Of a DNA stretch of 64,000 nucleotides, positions 7,336-16,620 are shown piece by piece (position 1 is the stretch's first letter; each line of letters starts with the position of its first letter). Location of the stretch: IMG/VR virus record IMGVR_UViG_3300030103_003222, positions 1 through 64,000 of that record; one strand, given 5' to 3'. Source of the stretch: a virus. Below the pieces are notes generated by a model, which was given only the letters and a program-made list of their open reading frames with translations, did no database searches and was not told where the DNA came from. The position numbers and the translations under genes were made by a program.

Positions 7336-8251
7336 ACCGCAACAAGCGCAAGTGCCACTTTACGGGGCAAATGAAGGACACCTTGCCGCTTTGGCACAAC
7401 AGGGTAATCTGCAGTTGACGCAAGCCGCGCTTGCTGAAATGATGTCCGCACAGCAGGGTATGCAGCAAATGGCTGCTCAAAAAAATCTCGAAGTGCCGAA
7501 AGTCAACTTCTACCCAAGTAAGCACGCCGACCCACACAAGGCTCGTAAGCGTGACATTCGCCAAGCCTACCGTCTTCTCCAGCCTGCGAAGCGGTCATGG
7601 TTTAGTCCGATGCGCTGGGCCGGTAACAAATACCGGTATAACAAGGACACAGGCGTCTGTGTTGTCGACGGCTGCGACTGTGCTGAACTCATCCGCCACG
7701 AAAACCTGTATGAGCGCATTTGTGACGAGGAAACGGGGCGCAGTCTCTACGAGATGTATTGGCAAAACCCGGTGACTGGGCAGGCTGAGGCCTTCATCGC
7801 GCGTGACAAAGTGACAAGCGGCAAGAAGATGCGAGGCACCTATTGTCCTGAACATCTTCATCTCTTCCATTTGCTGAAGAAGTGGGAGGCTGAAGAGGAC
7901 AAGCAGAACGAGATGAACCCTCGCCGTCTGCGCGACAAGGTCAAGCGCGGCGTGTCCATCGTGACTGTGCCTGTGGCTGCGGTTAGGTCAAAGGAAGTAA
8001 TCCCCCCTCTCTTCGTCAAATATGAGTCGTGGTTCGATGAACTGGCTCGTGATGCCGGTCGCACCAAGGCCATCCGCATCACTCGCGACATCGACCCACT
8101 GACAGGTGAAAATGACGTGGTGCGAGTGACCTTCGATAGCCGCTACATGCGGTGGGAAATGGAGCAAGCCAATCTACCGACTCCGCAATTTCAGGCCATG
8201 ATGCAGCAGCAGAACCTTGATGTCTCCATGGTCCCTCCGATGGGTGAGTGA
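7328..8251 (+). CDS. Cys/His-containing protein of unknown function
   Basis: This protein of about 307 residues starts at ATG 7328; a TTG at 7325 is an alternative. Residues 1-60 are Gln/Ala/Met-rich. The middle has Cys and His residues arranged as CVVDGCDC, a later Cys, and CPEHLH, consistent with one or two bound zinc ions. The C-terminal third is globular with no motif I recognise and ends in a Gln-rich tail. It overlaps the AbrB-type gene by 8 bases and is followed after one base by the next start. A structural or assembly role is possible but unsupported. Confidence 0.7.
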   Translation: MLRPQQAQVPLYGANEGHLAALAQQGNLQLTQAALAEMMSAQQGMQQMAAQKNLEVPKVNFYPSKHADPHKARKRDIRQAYRLLQPAKRSWFSPMRWAGNKYRYNKDTGVCVVDGCDCAELIRHENLYERICDEETGRSLYEMYWQNPVTGQAEAFIARDKVTSGKKMRGTYCPEHLHLFHLLKKWEAEEDKQNEMNPRRLRDKVKRGVSIVTVPVAAVRSKEVIPPLFVKYESWFDELARDAGRTKAIRITRDIDPLTGENDVVRVTFDSRYMRWEMEQANLPTPQFQAMMQQQNLDVSMVPPMGE

Positions 8252-8252
8252 C

Positions 8253-8849
8253 ATGTTCAACTTCGGCGGTCAGCGCCCTCAATCCGGTTTGAACCTCTCA
8301 GCCACCGGTGCTCCTCAGCAGCAGTGGCAGCAACAGCCACAGCAGGGCTATGGCGTGTTTGGCGCACAGCAGCCGCAGTGGCAGCAACAACCACAGCAGC
8401 AAGCACCCCCGCCTCCCAGTGAAATGGAATTGATGAACGCCCTTCTGCAGTCCCAAAACCCAATTCATCGCTTCATCGCCAGCGGTGGTCTTGCTTCAGT
8501 CATTGACTTGGTCGCAACGGCCACGTCTCTTTCTGTTCTGAGCGTTCTCAAGGACGCCACGTTTGTGCTCGATGATGACGAGGGTGCGATGAAACTTGAC
8601 ACCGCTTCTCTGCCTGACAACCTCAAGACGCTGAGCGCTGAAAACGTCGGCATGTTGCTCAATCAGATGGTCAACAACAGCCAACAGACCATCCAGCAAG
8701 CCGAAATGCAACGTCAGCAAATTCTCGCCATGAGTCAACAGTCGGCCATGGGGGCAAAACTCAGCGCCGCTCTCGCTGACGAAAACACGTTGGAGAAGGC
8801 GGGCAATTTCTTCGGTAACGTGGCCGGACGAGCCTTGGGAAGTCGGTGA
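8253..8849 (+). CDS. Gln-rich virion-associated candidate
   Basis: This 198-residue protein begins at ATG 8253 after GGGTGAGTG. Residues 1-60 are a Gln/Pro-rich low-complexity region with repeated QWQQQPQQ. The rest is mainly helical, with a hydrophobic segment near residues 76-90 and a long Gln-rich helix near 135-165. No known domain is seen. It lies between an unknown zinc-binding protein and a small membrane protein, overlapping the latter by one base. Function unknown. Confidence 0.65.
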   Translation: MFNFGGQRPQSGLNLSATGAPQQQWQQQPQQGYGVFGAQQPQWQQQPQQQAPPPPSEMELMNALLQSQNPIHRFIASGGLASVIDLVATATSLSVLSVLKDATFVLDDDEGAMKLDTASLPDNLKTLSAENVGMLLNQMVNNSQQTIQQAEMQRQQILAMSQQSAMGAKLSAALADENTLEKAGNFFGNVAGRALGSR

Positions 8850-9103
8850 TGAAAATGCAAACAGGACCTCGATTTGACATGCCTCTTGGCTTTTCACAAA
8901 CCAGCGTTGACGTGCTTGCACCGTCTCGCTCTGTAGTTACGGACATGATTATGGTGCAGTTCATCGCCATGATTGTGGTGCTGCTCGCTGTTCTGCTTTT
9001 CCGAGGCAACGACTTGACCACTGAGGAGGCTTCTCTCTTCATCATCGGCGTTTTTGCATCATCCATCATGCTCGGGAGCATCTACACTCGACTGACGAGG
9101 TGA
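8849..9103 (+). CDS. Small two-pass membrane protein
   Basis: This 84-residue protein has two hydrophobic segments, about residues 34-52 and 62-79, separated by a short charged turn. ATG 8849 overlaps the stop of the preceding gene by one base. A holin-like or envelope-active role is possible from size and topology, but nothing specific identifies it. Its last 45 bases overlap the end of the reverse-strand gene at 9059-9400, a convergent overlap. Confidence 0.6.
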   Translation: MKMQTGPRFDMPLGFSQTSVDVLAPSRSVVTDMIMVQFIAMIVVLLAVLLFRGNDLTTEEASLFIIGVFASSIMLGSIYTRLTR

Positions 9104-9400
9104 GACATTGCCCCACTTCTCGTGAGGGCAAACGCTCGACGGAGCCATCGCTTTGAGACGGATGTAGCAGCCGCAGGCGCGGCACATGTCGATGGCCTTG
9201 AGGTTATACTCACAGGCTCGGCAGATGTTCATGCGGCGGACAAACTCATCTTTGCTTACTCGCTTCCCTCTCGCCACTTCATTCACCGCCATGCCGAGTT
9301 CAGCAACACGCCGTGCTCCCGGCAATCGACCGAACATCGGCAGCGACTCAGGCTTCGGCCTGAAAAGGATTATGACGCGAAGGTGCTTAGAAGGCAGCAT
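9059..9400 (-). CDS. Reverse-strand zinc-ribbon protein
   Basis: This is the only reverse-strand gene I support. The protein (about 113 residues from ATG 9400; an ATG at 9337 or a TTG at 9424 are alternatives) contains R-x-NICRACEY, MCRACGCYIRLKAM and VCPHEKWG. The C-x2-C ... C-x2-CGC-x3-K ... CP-x3-W layout matches a small zinc-binding family I know from marine phages, whose function is unknown. The preceding segment ELGMAVNEVARGKRVSKDEF also fits that family. The plus strand from 9104 to 9398 has no convincing gene, which supports this reading. Its start overlaps the start of the divergent gene at 9399 within a CATG. No good promoter is evident. Confidence 0.65.
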   Translation of the reverse strand: MLPSKHLRVIILFRPKPESLPMFGRLPGARRVAELGMAVNEVARGKRVSKDEFVRRMNICRACEYNLKAIDMCRACGCYIRLKAMAPSSVCPHEKWGNVSPRQSSVDAPEHDG

Positions 9401-10085
9401 GGGGGAGGCGGAGCGTGTCGTCAAACGTTCTTGTCCCCTGTGTCAACATGCCTCTCGTGATGAGTTGGAAAACGCATTACTGCTCGGTGAAATCTCGTCT
9501 CAGCAGTTAGACCGTGACATGGGTTGGCGGCTCAACACAACCGACCGTCACTTCCGCAACCACATGGGTCAGTATCACATGGCGGCAAACCCTCAGTGCA
9601 AAGTCTGCGCACATCCGCAGCGAGCCGATTTTGAGCAGCGTTATTTTGCAGATGGCGCTGAGTCTGAAGCCATCGCCACTGAACTCGGTATTCGCGAAGA
9701 CAGCGTCTACCACCATATGAAGCACCATTTTCAGCCATTGGTCCAACGGTCTGCTGTGGCTGAAGTCACCGTATTGGTCGGACGTGAAGTAGATGTCCTC
9801 AGAAGCAACGTCGAACGCCTCAACCACAAATTGTCTGAACTGCTCGATGAGGGAAGCGTTCACGAAGATGGATTCGTTCGTGATGCAGTGTCACTGCATA
9901 AAGAAGTCAGAGAATCCGTGAAAGACCTCGTTAAGATGCAGGAGACGTGGGGCGCGACCACTGAAAACAACGAGATTCACAACACCATCAACATCCTGAA
10001 GGTGGAATTGGGCAAAGAAAGCCCGGAAACGTGGGCGCGGCTGCGCGAAAAACTCGTCAACGACATGGAGGGATTCAGCGAATGA
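9399..10085 (+). CDS. Duplicated Zn-finger/HTH protein, small terminase candidate
   Basis: This 228-residue protein contains two tandem copies of one unit. The first runs from CPLCQH through LDRDMGWRLNTTDRHFRNHM and the second from CKVCAHPQR through ELGIREDSVYHHMKHH. Each couples a C-x2-C-x-H zinc site to a helix-turn-helix that ends in H-x3-H. A coiled-coil region follows (about residues 130-200). DNA-binding HTH plus coiled-coil oligomerisation is the usual plan of small terminase subunits, and the large terminase gene follows 5 kb downstream. I therefore propose TerS, but a transcription regulator is an alternative. I prefer ATG 9399; the frame extends upstream but overlaps the reverse-strand gene. 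Confidence 0.6.
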   Translation: MGEAERVVKRSCPLCQHASRDELENALLLGEISSQQLDRDMGWRLNTTDRHFRNHMGQYHMAANPQCKVCAHPQRADFEQRYFADGAESEAIATELGIREDSVYHHMKHHFQPLVQRSAVAEVTVLVGREVDVLRSNVERLNHKLSELLDEGSVHEDGFVRDAVSLHKEVRESVKDLVKMQETWGATTENNEIHNTINILKVELGKESPETWARLREKLVNDMEGFSE

Positions 10086-10489
10086 GCGTTTCCGTTCCTG
10101 TGCCTGACTTGCTTCAAATGATGCACGGTGGCTACGCACTTGTCTTGAATGATGGCGTGGCAAAAGAGCACGAACTACCCAATCTCATTGACTACGCGCG
10201 TTGCATCGTGCAGCGGTTCGAGCACTACGGGTCATTGTCTGTCGCTCCCGAAGACCTCTTCGTCAGGTTGTGTGATGTATTCCAAGTGCTCACCGAATGC
10301 GATGAGCCGACGCTGTTTTTTGAAGCGAGAGATAGCGCAGTTGGTTATATCGAAGAACTCGAAATCGTCATGCGCAACATGTCACGAGCCTTCACTTCCA
10401 GCGAGCGAATCAGCCGCCACTACCACTCGGTGGCCATGACATTCCACAATTCACTGCGTCATTTGCTCGGAGGTGAGATGTGTGACTGA
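10082..10489 (+). CDS. Conserved-looking protein of unknown function
   Basis: This 135-residue, mostly helical, mildly acidic protein has no motif I recognise. ATG 10082 overlaps the stop of the Zn-finger/HTH gene (ATGA) and fits a coupled start. It is followed by an overlapping gene at 10482. Position between a possible small terminase and other virion candidates suggests a packaging or assembly role, but nothing in the sequence proves it. Confidence 0.65.
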   Translation: MSVSVPVPDLLQMMHGGYALVLNDGVAKEHELPNLIDYARCIVQRFEHYGSLSVAPEDLFVRLCDVFQVLTECDEPTLFFEARDSAVGYIEELEIVMRNMSRAFTSSERISRHYHSVAMTFHNSLRHLLGGEMCD

Positions 10490-11660
10490 AGGTATGATGG
10501 GTCGTGGGTCTGACACCCGCATCTACTCCCCTCGCTCAGAGTCCTCGCACATGTTCCGTGCAAACTACGAGGATGAGAGCACACCTACCGGGATTGACGA
10601 CGCTGCGGACAAAGAACGTCGCATGGACAAGCGGCAGAAGAAGAGGGAAGCGGAGGAGAAAGAAGACCGCAAAATGCGTCATATCAAGATTCGACGCCAT
10701 CATATGGCGCACGGTCGTGGCGAGATTCCCGAGATTGAAGCAGAAGAGGACGACTCGTTCAAACCACGAGCCTCTGTTTCTGAGCCGACGATTCCTTCTG
10801 GTGCTGGTGGCTTCCTAACCAGTCTCGCAACGCAAGCCAAAGGCCCCGGTGCCGCTGGTGGTGAGATGATTCAGATGGGCAAACCAATGGACCACGCTTG
10901 GTCTGAATTGCTAAAGTCGAAGCGCTCCCGTGAAAAGCGTCGCAAAACTGAGCAGCGAGCGAAGTGGCGCCCGTCGACCGGGCAGTTCAAGCGCCCTCCC
11001 GGTGGTTTTCGTGGCAAGTCCTACACCTCACAACGGGCCAAGGGTCTGTCGCGCAATCTCCCCATGGGGAAGAAGACTGGGCTGATGCGCCCCCACCTCG
11101 CGGTTGAGATGGCTCACCGTGGTATCGCCAGCAAGCAACCAATGTCCAAGGACCCACAAGCCTATGGGCAATACCGCGCCTATCAGGAGGCGCAGAAGAT
11201 TCAGGGTGGTGTGCGCGCACCGAAGGTCCCTCTCCCCTTCGGGCGCCGTAGTCCTCTCATGCGGTTGCCAAAGCCTCGGCTTCACCCCGTGCGCGCCCCA
11301 CCCATCATGCCACCGCGTCTACGACGCCCGCGTCTCAACCGACCAAAGATGCCCGGTATGGTCACGATGAGTGAGGACGAGCCGGAGTCCGGTGACATCT
11401 TGAAGGCACGTCGTCGTTATTCTGAAATCGCTGAACTGCGTATGGCTGTTCAGCAATTGAAGGACTTGCTGCGTGACGAAAAGGACCGCAAACGCAAGGG
11501 CATGGGCACCAAGGACACGGCCGGTGGAGCCAGCGACAAGCCCAACGACCCCGGTGGCCCGTCCCGTGAGACGAATCACAATCAAGGCCCGACCGAGAGT
11601 CAAGACTCGGAGGCCATCTACGGCTACAGCCCCAGTGCGAAACTGACAAATCGGAGTTGA
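10482..11660 (+). CDS. Very basic protein with internal tag-like helix
   Basis: This 392-residue protein starts at GTG 10482, five bases after GGAGGTGA. The N-terminal third is highly charged (Lys/Arg/Glu). At residues 136-146 lies MDHAWSELLKS, a copy of the cluster tag, followed at once by a long Lys/Arg/Pro/Gly-rich region (about 147-300) typical of nucleic-acid-binding, disordered proteins. A coiled coil near 310-345 follows, introduced by GDILKARR, and the C-terminus is polar. The composition suggests DNA condensation or internal head protein function, which is inference. No enzyme motif is seen. Confidence 0.7.
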   Translation: MTEGMMGRGSDTRIYSPRSESSHMFRANYEDESTPTGIDDAADKERRMDKRQKKREAEEKEDRKMRHIKIRRHHMAHGRGEIPEIEAEEDDSFKPRASVSEPTIPSGAGGFLTSLATQAKGPGAAGGEMIQMGKPMDHAWSELLKSKRSREKRRKTEQRAKWRPSTGQFKRPPGGFRGKSYTSQRAKGLSRNLPMGKKTGLMRPHLAVEMAHRGIASKQPMSKDPQAYGQYRAYQEAQKIQGGVRAPKVPLPFGRRSPLMRLPKPRLHPVRAPPIMPPRLRRPRLNRPKMPGMVTMSEDEPESGDILKARRRYSEIAELRMAVQQLKDLLRDEKDRKRKGMGTKDTAGGASDKPNDPGGPSRETNHNQGPTESQDSEAIYGYSPSAKLTNRS

Positions 11661-11664
11661 GGTC

Positions 11665-14124
11665 ATGGCGCTCCGGCTTTTCTACGGCGTCTTCCGCAAA
11701 GGTGACGGCAACGTCGGCGTCGACCCATCGACTGGGGCGCAATACCTGATGTCTTACCCTCCTCCTGAGAACTATGAGGAGGACCCTGAAATTCCCGACG
11801 CTCCTGCTTTTGCACACACGGGCGCGATGGAACACCGCCACGAAGCGGGCCATCCTGAACACGTTCCCGGCATGGGTCGCCGTATTGGTGGTGAGTTCAA
11901 GCAGGGTCCGTATCACGAGAACGTCTACCACGGTGAAGACGACCACTACTACCATCACGGCATTGACGGTATCATCCATCAAATCGGCAAGGCGATGGAA
12001 GAGGCAGGCCTCATCACAGAAGGCGAAGGCGGCATCGTTGTCACAGAAGCAAACAAAGAGAAACTGCTTCCGAGGGACGTCGTGCAACAAGCGATTGACG
12101 AGTTCAACAGAAAGCACTCTGACCCGAGGCAACACCTCCCGAACGTCGACAGCGTTGAGTGGCGCAAGATGCACTCAGCCGTGCCTGACAAGGGTGGGGC
12201 AAAAAATTGGGCTATGTATGACGCGTCCAACATGCCAACGAGAAGACCCGATGGGCGTCTGACGACGATGTGGACGAACAACAAGTCACAGGACAACCTG
12301 TTGGGTCACTTCCCTGAGTCCTACGCTGTGCCCATCTTCAGGGAACTTGGTGAAATTCTGAGAAGCGACTTTGGTGGCGCACTCTCAGGACTCGCCAGCA
12401 AAGCCGAGTGGGCCAAGCGACCGTGGGTGTCGTCTGACGTGCTGCACCCCTACGCCCACCGCACGACGGGTATGGGTGGCGACAAACTGGAGGGCGACAC
12501 CATCGGTTCAGCCAGCATCTCTGACCGTGTTTTGGGGCAGGACCGGTTTAAGGGAATCCCCAATCTAAACAGCGACAAGCAAGTGGTTCACTCCTACGGG
12601 CTGCACGCTCACCTTCCCAAGTTCTTCTATCACGACCTGATGAGCGAAGCACAGCGTCAACGCGGTATTGATAGCGAGACGAAGCAAGAGGCCGCACAGC
12701 GCGCTCAAGTCTTCCAAAAACTCCGCAACCACATGCAGATGGCCGCTCAACGTGGTTCATTCCCTGACGGGCAGGTGCAGATTGGTGACAACATGTTCGA
12801 CATCAGTGTCGCCATGACAGACCCCACGCTGCGTGACCACATTGCGGACGAACTGTCGCGCACCATCTCAGGGCACTTCTTCGTTGGTCGTGTTCAGGCT
12901 GGAGGTAAAACCAACCGTAGCCCCGGTGGTCGTGCCTTTGACAAACTGCTTGAGCAGTTCGGTGGCGATGCTGATGAAGAGGGCAGTCGTCCAGCCCATC
13001 GTGACATGCAAACGCATTTGATTGCTGGTCGTAACATCGCTGGCTCAGGCACGTCAGGTCAGGGGACGCATGCAGCAGCACGTCGATTCTACGCCAAGGT
13101 CTTGCAGTCGGGTAAGGGAGAAGGCGGCGCTCCTTCCAAGATGGCCGAGTTTGAAGCCGACGAAGAAGCACTTCAGCAACTCGGCATTAGCGCTGAAGGT
13201 AGCCGTGCCGATTACCGCCGGCAATTGGCCTCCGCCTTTGGTTCGGCCGTCACCCATGCTCACGGTTTTGAAGACCTGAGCACGCTCCCTCGTTATATCC
13301 CAACAGGGGCACATGGTGCACACAGTGGCGGTATCGCAGGTTATCCGACCGAGCAGATGGAACTTCCACCCCACGTTGCTGACCGCCACGCGGAGCGTGA
13401 AATCGAAGAACCCTTGGAAGATGCACCGCCCGGTCGACAGGACCACACCACCACGGAAGGTAGGCCGCGCCCTGTCGCGCCTTCTGCTCCTGAAGGAGAC
13501 AAGCGAGTGCGTCGTGAAGAGCCTCGCGAAGAGCGAGGGCCGATTCAGGTGGTCCCGGCGGACCAAATGAGGCTGGACCAATTCACGGGCGCACCGGCAC
13601 CTGTCGCTGCACCTACGCCAATGCCACCTCAAGACGCCTACACGCGCCTACCCCCTGAAGTCGTGGCGGCGCGACAATTCATTGGTCAAGCCTCACCCCA
13701 AGATTTGCGGCAAGTCATCAGTCAAGGTAACGTCCCAATCCGCCCCGGCACCGGCCCACTGACGCCGCAGGAACAGCAGTTCCAGCAGACCATGGGCGAC
13801 CCTGCACAGCGCCTCCTGACCCAATACCTTCGCAGCCTCGACCAATCACTGCCTGAAGCAGAGCGTTTGCTCAAAGCCATGGAGAGCATGCAAATGGACG
13901 ACGCCAAGCAGGACAACCGCGTGATGAAAATGTCGCGCGACCCAGTGCATCTTGCAGACGAATACGCGGTGCAGACGTTCGCCAAGAGCGTTGGGCTGAC
14001 TTCGCTTGACGTTCGCGCCATTGCTCACACGCATGGTGACTGGCAGCGCATCAGTGACAAACTCGGTGTTGGGCTAAATGTCATCAAGGCCGTGAAGGTC
14101 ACGGTAACGGGGGGACTGTCGTGA
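11665..14124 (+). CDS. Large protein of unknown function
   Basis: This 819-residue protein begins MALRLFYGVFRKGDGNVGV. A His-rich stretch occurs near residues 85-100 and a polar, Pro/Arg/Glu-rich linker near 565-640. The C-terminus has a small helical segment, IAHTHGDWQRISDKLGV, that resembles a helix-turn-helix or UBA-like fold. The bulk looks globular, but I cannot place it in a family. It lies between the basic tagged protein and a Gly-rich protein, upstream of the terminase. A virion or injection role is possible. A motif AERLLKAMES occurs near the C-terminus. Its stop overlaps the next start (GTGA). Confidence 0.7.
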   Translation: MALRLFYGVFRKGDGNVGVDPSTGAQYLMSYPPPENYEEDPEIPDAPAFAHTGAMEHRHEAGHPEHVPGMGRRIGGEFKQGPYHENVYHGEDDHYYHHGIDGIIHQIGKAMEEAGLITEGEGGIVVTEANKEKLLPRDVVQQAIDEFNRKHSDPRQHLPNVDSVEWRKMHSAVPDKGGAKNWAMYDASNMPTRRPDGRLTTMWTNNKSQDNLLGHFPESYAVPIFRELGEILRSDFGGALSGLASKAEWAKRPWVSSDVLHPYAHRTTGMGGDKLEGDTIGSASISDRVLGQDRFKGIPNLNSDKQVVHSYGLHAHLPKFFYHDLMSEAQRQRGIDSETKQEAAQRAQVFQKLRNHMQMAAQRGSFPDGQVQIGDNMFDISVAMTDPTLRDHIADELSRTISGHFFVGRVQAGGKTNRSPGGRAFDKLLEQFGGDADEEGSRPAHRDMQTHLIAGRNIAGSGTSGQGTHAAARRFYAKVLQSGKGEGGAPSKMAEFEADEEALQQLGISAEGSRADYRRQLASAFGSAVTHAHGFEDLSTLPRYIPTGAHGAHSGGIAGYPTEQMELPPHVADRHAEREIEEPLEDAPPGRQDHTTTEGRPRPVAPSAPEGDKRVRREEPREERGPIQVVPADQMRLDQFTGAPAPVAAPTPMPPQDAYTRLPPEVVAARQFIGQASPQDLRQVISQGNVPIRPGTGPLTPQEQQFQQTMGDPAQRLLTQYLRSLDQSLPEAERLLKAMESMQMDDAKQDNRVMKMSRDPVHLADEYAVQTFAKSVGLTSLDVRAIAHTHGDWQRISDKLGVGLNVIKAVKVTVTGGLS

Positions 14125-15113
14125 GTCGAGTCCTCGTTCGCAAGGCGGACATCGTCTACGACGTGATGAGCGGTAGACCTCAGTTGCAGGTTGGTGTCGG
14201 CGCCCGTCGTGACAACGACGGTAGGCGGATGATGCCGACCTTTGGGGGCGAAGGAAACCTTGTTGCTGTTCAAAACGCATTACAGGACAGAGAGGGACGA
14301 ATCGCAAACATTGAGTCGCAAATCCCGGTAGACCCGCGAACTGGATTCCGCTCTTCGCAGGATGAAAAGGAGTTCCAGCATGCCGTGGGGCAACTGGGCA
14401 GTGGCTTTGCTTCCGACCAAGAGCGAATCGCTTTTGGTGCACGTCATGAGGATAAAGGTGCAAAGTTTGACGCAGCCCGCCGTGGCGCTGGCATCGGTGG
14501 ACGAATTGGGCAGGGGCTTGGTGCGTTAGGCACGAGCCTCGTTGGTGTGATGAGTGGACTGAGCGCGCTTGAAGGCGGACAAGGACCACTCGCCGCAGGT
14601 CTGACCGGTTACACGGCTGCTCAGCAATTGGGCGGTATGACGCCCTATCTGACTGAAGCAGGGATGCGGGTAGGTGCGGGGTTGGGAGCACGCCGCAAGG
14701 TGCCCGAAAACACGTCCTCTACCGCAGCGGTGGCTGAGCCAACGATGAACAACGTGAACACCACTGGGTCATCAGTCAATCCCAACCTGATTACCTCCTA
14801 TGGGGGCGCATCTGCCGAAGGACCAACTGGCGTTGGTGTGCAGGGCACCCGTGCATCCCGTCGACCGCGACGGGCGACAATGGCAGAGCCGACGCCACCG
14901 ATGACAGCGACCGACGCTGGAGAAGTGATTGGCTCTCATCTTGACAACAACACAGCAAAACCACAAGGGCTTGAACCACCCAACCCAAGAACAGCGGCTG
15001 AAGCGGCTGTTCCCCAATCGTCGCTGACCGCTCCCGAGGCTGCGGGAGACTTGAGTGCATATTTCAACAAAGTGAGAGACGAAGGCGCAAGCAGTGTTCC
15101 GGGTGGTTACTGA
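14121..15113 (+). CDS. Gly-rich, possibly membrane-active virion protein
   Basis: This 330-residue protein starts at GTG 14121, overlapping the previous stop. Residues 120-180 form a Gly/Ala/Leu-rich hydrophobic region that could be membrane-active, as in pilot or penetration proteins. The C-terminal half is polar, rich in Thr, Pro, Asn and Ala, and probably disordered. No catalytic motif is visible. The terminase gene begins at its stop codon. Function unknown. Confidence 0.65.
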   Translation: MSRVLVRKADIVYDVMSGRPQLQVGVGARRDNDGRRMMPTFGGEGNLVAVQNALQDREGRIANIESQIPVDPRTGFRSSQDEKEFQHAVGQLGSGFASDQERIAFGARHEDKGAKFDAARRGAGIGGRIGQGLGALGTSLVGVMSGLSALEGGQGPLAAGLTGYTAAQQLGGMTPYLTEAGMRVGAGLGARRKVPENTSSTAAVAEPTMNNVNTTGSSVNPNLITSYGGASAEGPTGVGVQGTRASRRPRRATMAEPTPPMTATDAGEVIGSHLDNNTAKPQGLEPPNPRTAAEAAVPQSSLTAPEAAGDLSAYFNKVRDEGASSVPGGY

Positions 15114-16588
15114 TGGAGAACAAAGGCGAGATGCGAGAACTCGTCATTGAGATGGACCGCAAGATGTCGGAGAAGTCCTTCCCATACTTCTTCGAGACGG
15201 TCCTCGGTTTTGACTTCGCTAACCACCACAAACTGTGGCAGAAGGGCATGGAAGAGAGCCGGTATTATTGCGTGAAAGCGAGCCGCGACCACGGTAAGTC
15301 TGTGTTCTTCATGTCCTACGCACTGTGGATTGCCGCCTTCAACCCCGGCACTCACGTCATGATTTTCTCGCACTCGCTTGAGCAGACGTTGGAGCACATG
15401 CGCTTCATTCGCAACAACATCGAGCACTCTCCCTGTCTCAAGTCGCTGATTCCATCGGGTAAGCCATGGCGCAAGACGTATTTCGAGTTCACCAACGGCA
15501 GCCGTATGATGGCCAAGTCGGTGGGCGGCGGAACGCGTGGTTTCCACCCTGACGTTGTCGTGTGTGACGACATCTTGTGGGGCACAACGGGGTCTGAACT
15601 GCAGCGTGCTGCGGACTGGTTCTATGGTGTTCTGCTACCTGTGCTGCACCACTCCGGTCGCATGATGATGGTCGGCACGCCTTTCTCATATAACGACCTC
15701 TACGCACAATTGGAGAAGACTGAGACGTTCCGAGTCGAAACCTACCCCGCCATCAACAAGGAAGGTGATGCGCTGTGGCCCGAGCGATGGGACCTCGAAT
15801 CGCTTGACCAACGCCGCATGACCATGCCTGCTATTCAGTTCACTCGTGAATACCTGTGCGAGCCGATTCACGACGTGGCCAGCATGTTCCCCATGGAAAT
15901 GCTTGAGAAAGCGCGTGACCACGAACTCGTGCTGCTTGATAGGGCCGACATGGAATATGACGAGAATGGTGATTCTGTTGGCGTTTATGGTCATCACTTC
16001 ATCGGCTGGGACACGGCTATCGCTTCTGACAAGAACGCCGACTACACGGCCATGACCGTCATGCGCACGTTGCCCGATGAAGACGTGAAGCAGATTGTCG
16101 GTGTGGTGCACGAGAAGGGGATGTCCTCGATGGCGCAGAAGCGTCAAATCATCATCCTCAACAACAAGTTCCAACCCGACCTCATCGAACTTGAAGGCAA
16201 CAACTTCCAGCGCATGTTCGCCATGGAACTGCAGGACATCCGCCAAGACATCCCCATCCGCACGTTCATCACAACCCGCACTCGCAAGGAGAGTCTGTTC
16301 ATGTCGCTGCTGCTCGCCTTTGAGCAGGGGCAAATCAAACTGCCATACGGCGATGACCGCTCGCGTCGTTTCACGCACAAAGTGGAGGAGGAACTCAACC
16401 GCTTCGGTATGCAGAAAAACGGCCGATTGGAGAGCGTCGGCACTCACGATGACCTTGCCATGTCGTTAGCACTCGCTAATTGGGGAACCAAAGAGTTCCG
16501 TGGCTCGGTTGTGCTTCTCGATGATGTCATGCCCGGTTTCGATGACTGGTTGACGGGCCGCAGAAAACCAAAATGGGCGGTCCCATGA
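15113..16588 (+). CDS. terL: Terminase large subunit
   Basis: This is the DNA-packaging motor and nuclease. The 491 residues show an ATPase domain with a Walker A-like SRDHGKS at 57-63 and Walker B VVVCDD at 148-153. A nuclease domain follows with D300 in GWDTAIASDKNADYTAM, acidic residues in IELEGNNF (about 358-365) and HDD at 445-447, as in RNase H-like terminase nucleases. Length is normal for the family. Walker A is of the variant form in which the classical GxxxxGK is not complete, common in TerL. ATG 15113 overlaps the previous stop. The portal gene follows 2.8 kb downstream, after an insertion of small Lys/Cys-rich genes and a LAGLIDADG gene. Confidence 0.95.
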   Translation: MENKGEMRELVIEMDRKMSEKSFPYFFETVLGFDFANHHKLWQKGMEESRYYCVKASRDHGKSVFFMSYALWIAAFNPGTHVMIFSHSLEQTLEHMRFIRNNIEHSPCLKSLIPSGKPWRKTYFEFTNGSRMMAKSVGGGTRGFHPDVVVCDDILWGTTGSELQRAADWFYGVLLPVLHHSGRMMMVGTPFSYNDLYAQLEKTETFRVETYPAINKEGDALWPERWDLESLDQRRMTMPAIQFTREYLCEPIHDVASMFPMEMLEKARDHELVLLDRADMEYDENGDSVGVYGHHFIGWDTAIASDKNADYTAMTVMRTLPDEDVKQIVGVVHEKGMSSMAQKRQIIILNNKFQPDLIELEGNNFQRMFAMELQDIRQDIPIRTFITTRTRKESLFMSLLLAFEQGQIKLPYGDDRSRRFTHKVEEELNRFGMQKNGRLESVGTHDDLAMSLALANWGTKEFRGSVVLLDDVMPGFDDWLTGRRKPKWAVP

Positions 16589-16620
16589 CGTTATATCCGT
16601 TTGATGCTTGGGGGTTTTGA

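Noticed and set aside
9186-9398. Upstream extension of the Zn-finger/HTH gene
   Set aside because: The extension is Arg/Ser/Pro-rich without motifs and lies opposite the conserved reverse-strand zinc ribbon.
11362-12174. Reverse-strand frame of 270 codons opposite the genes at 10482 and 11665
   Set aside because: Shadow of the real genes; no motif and no start signals.
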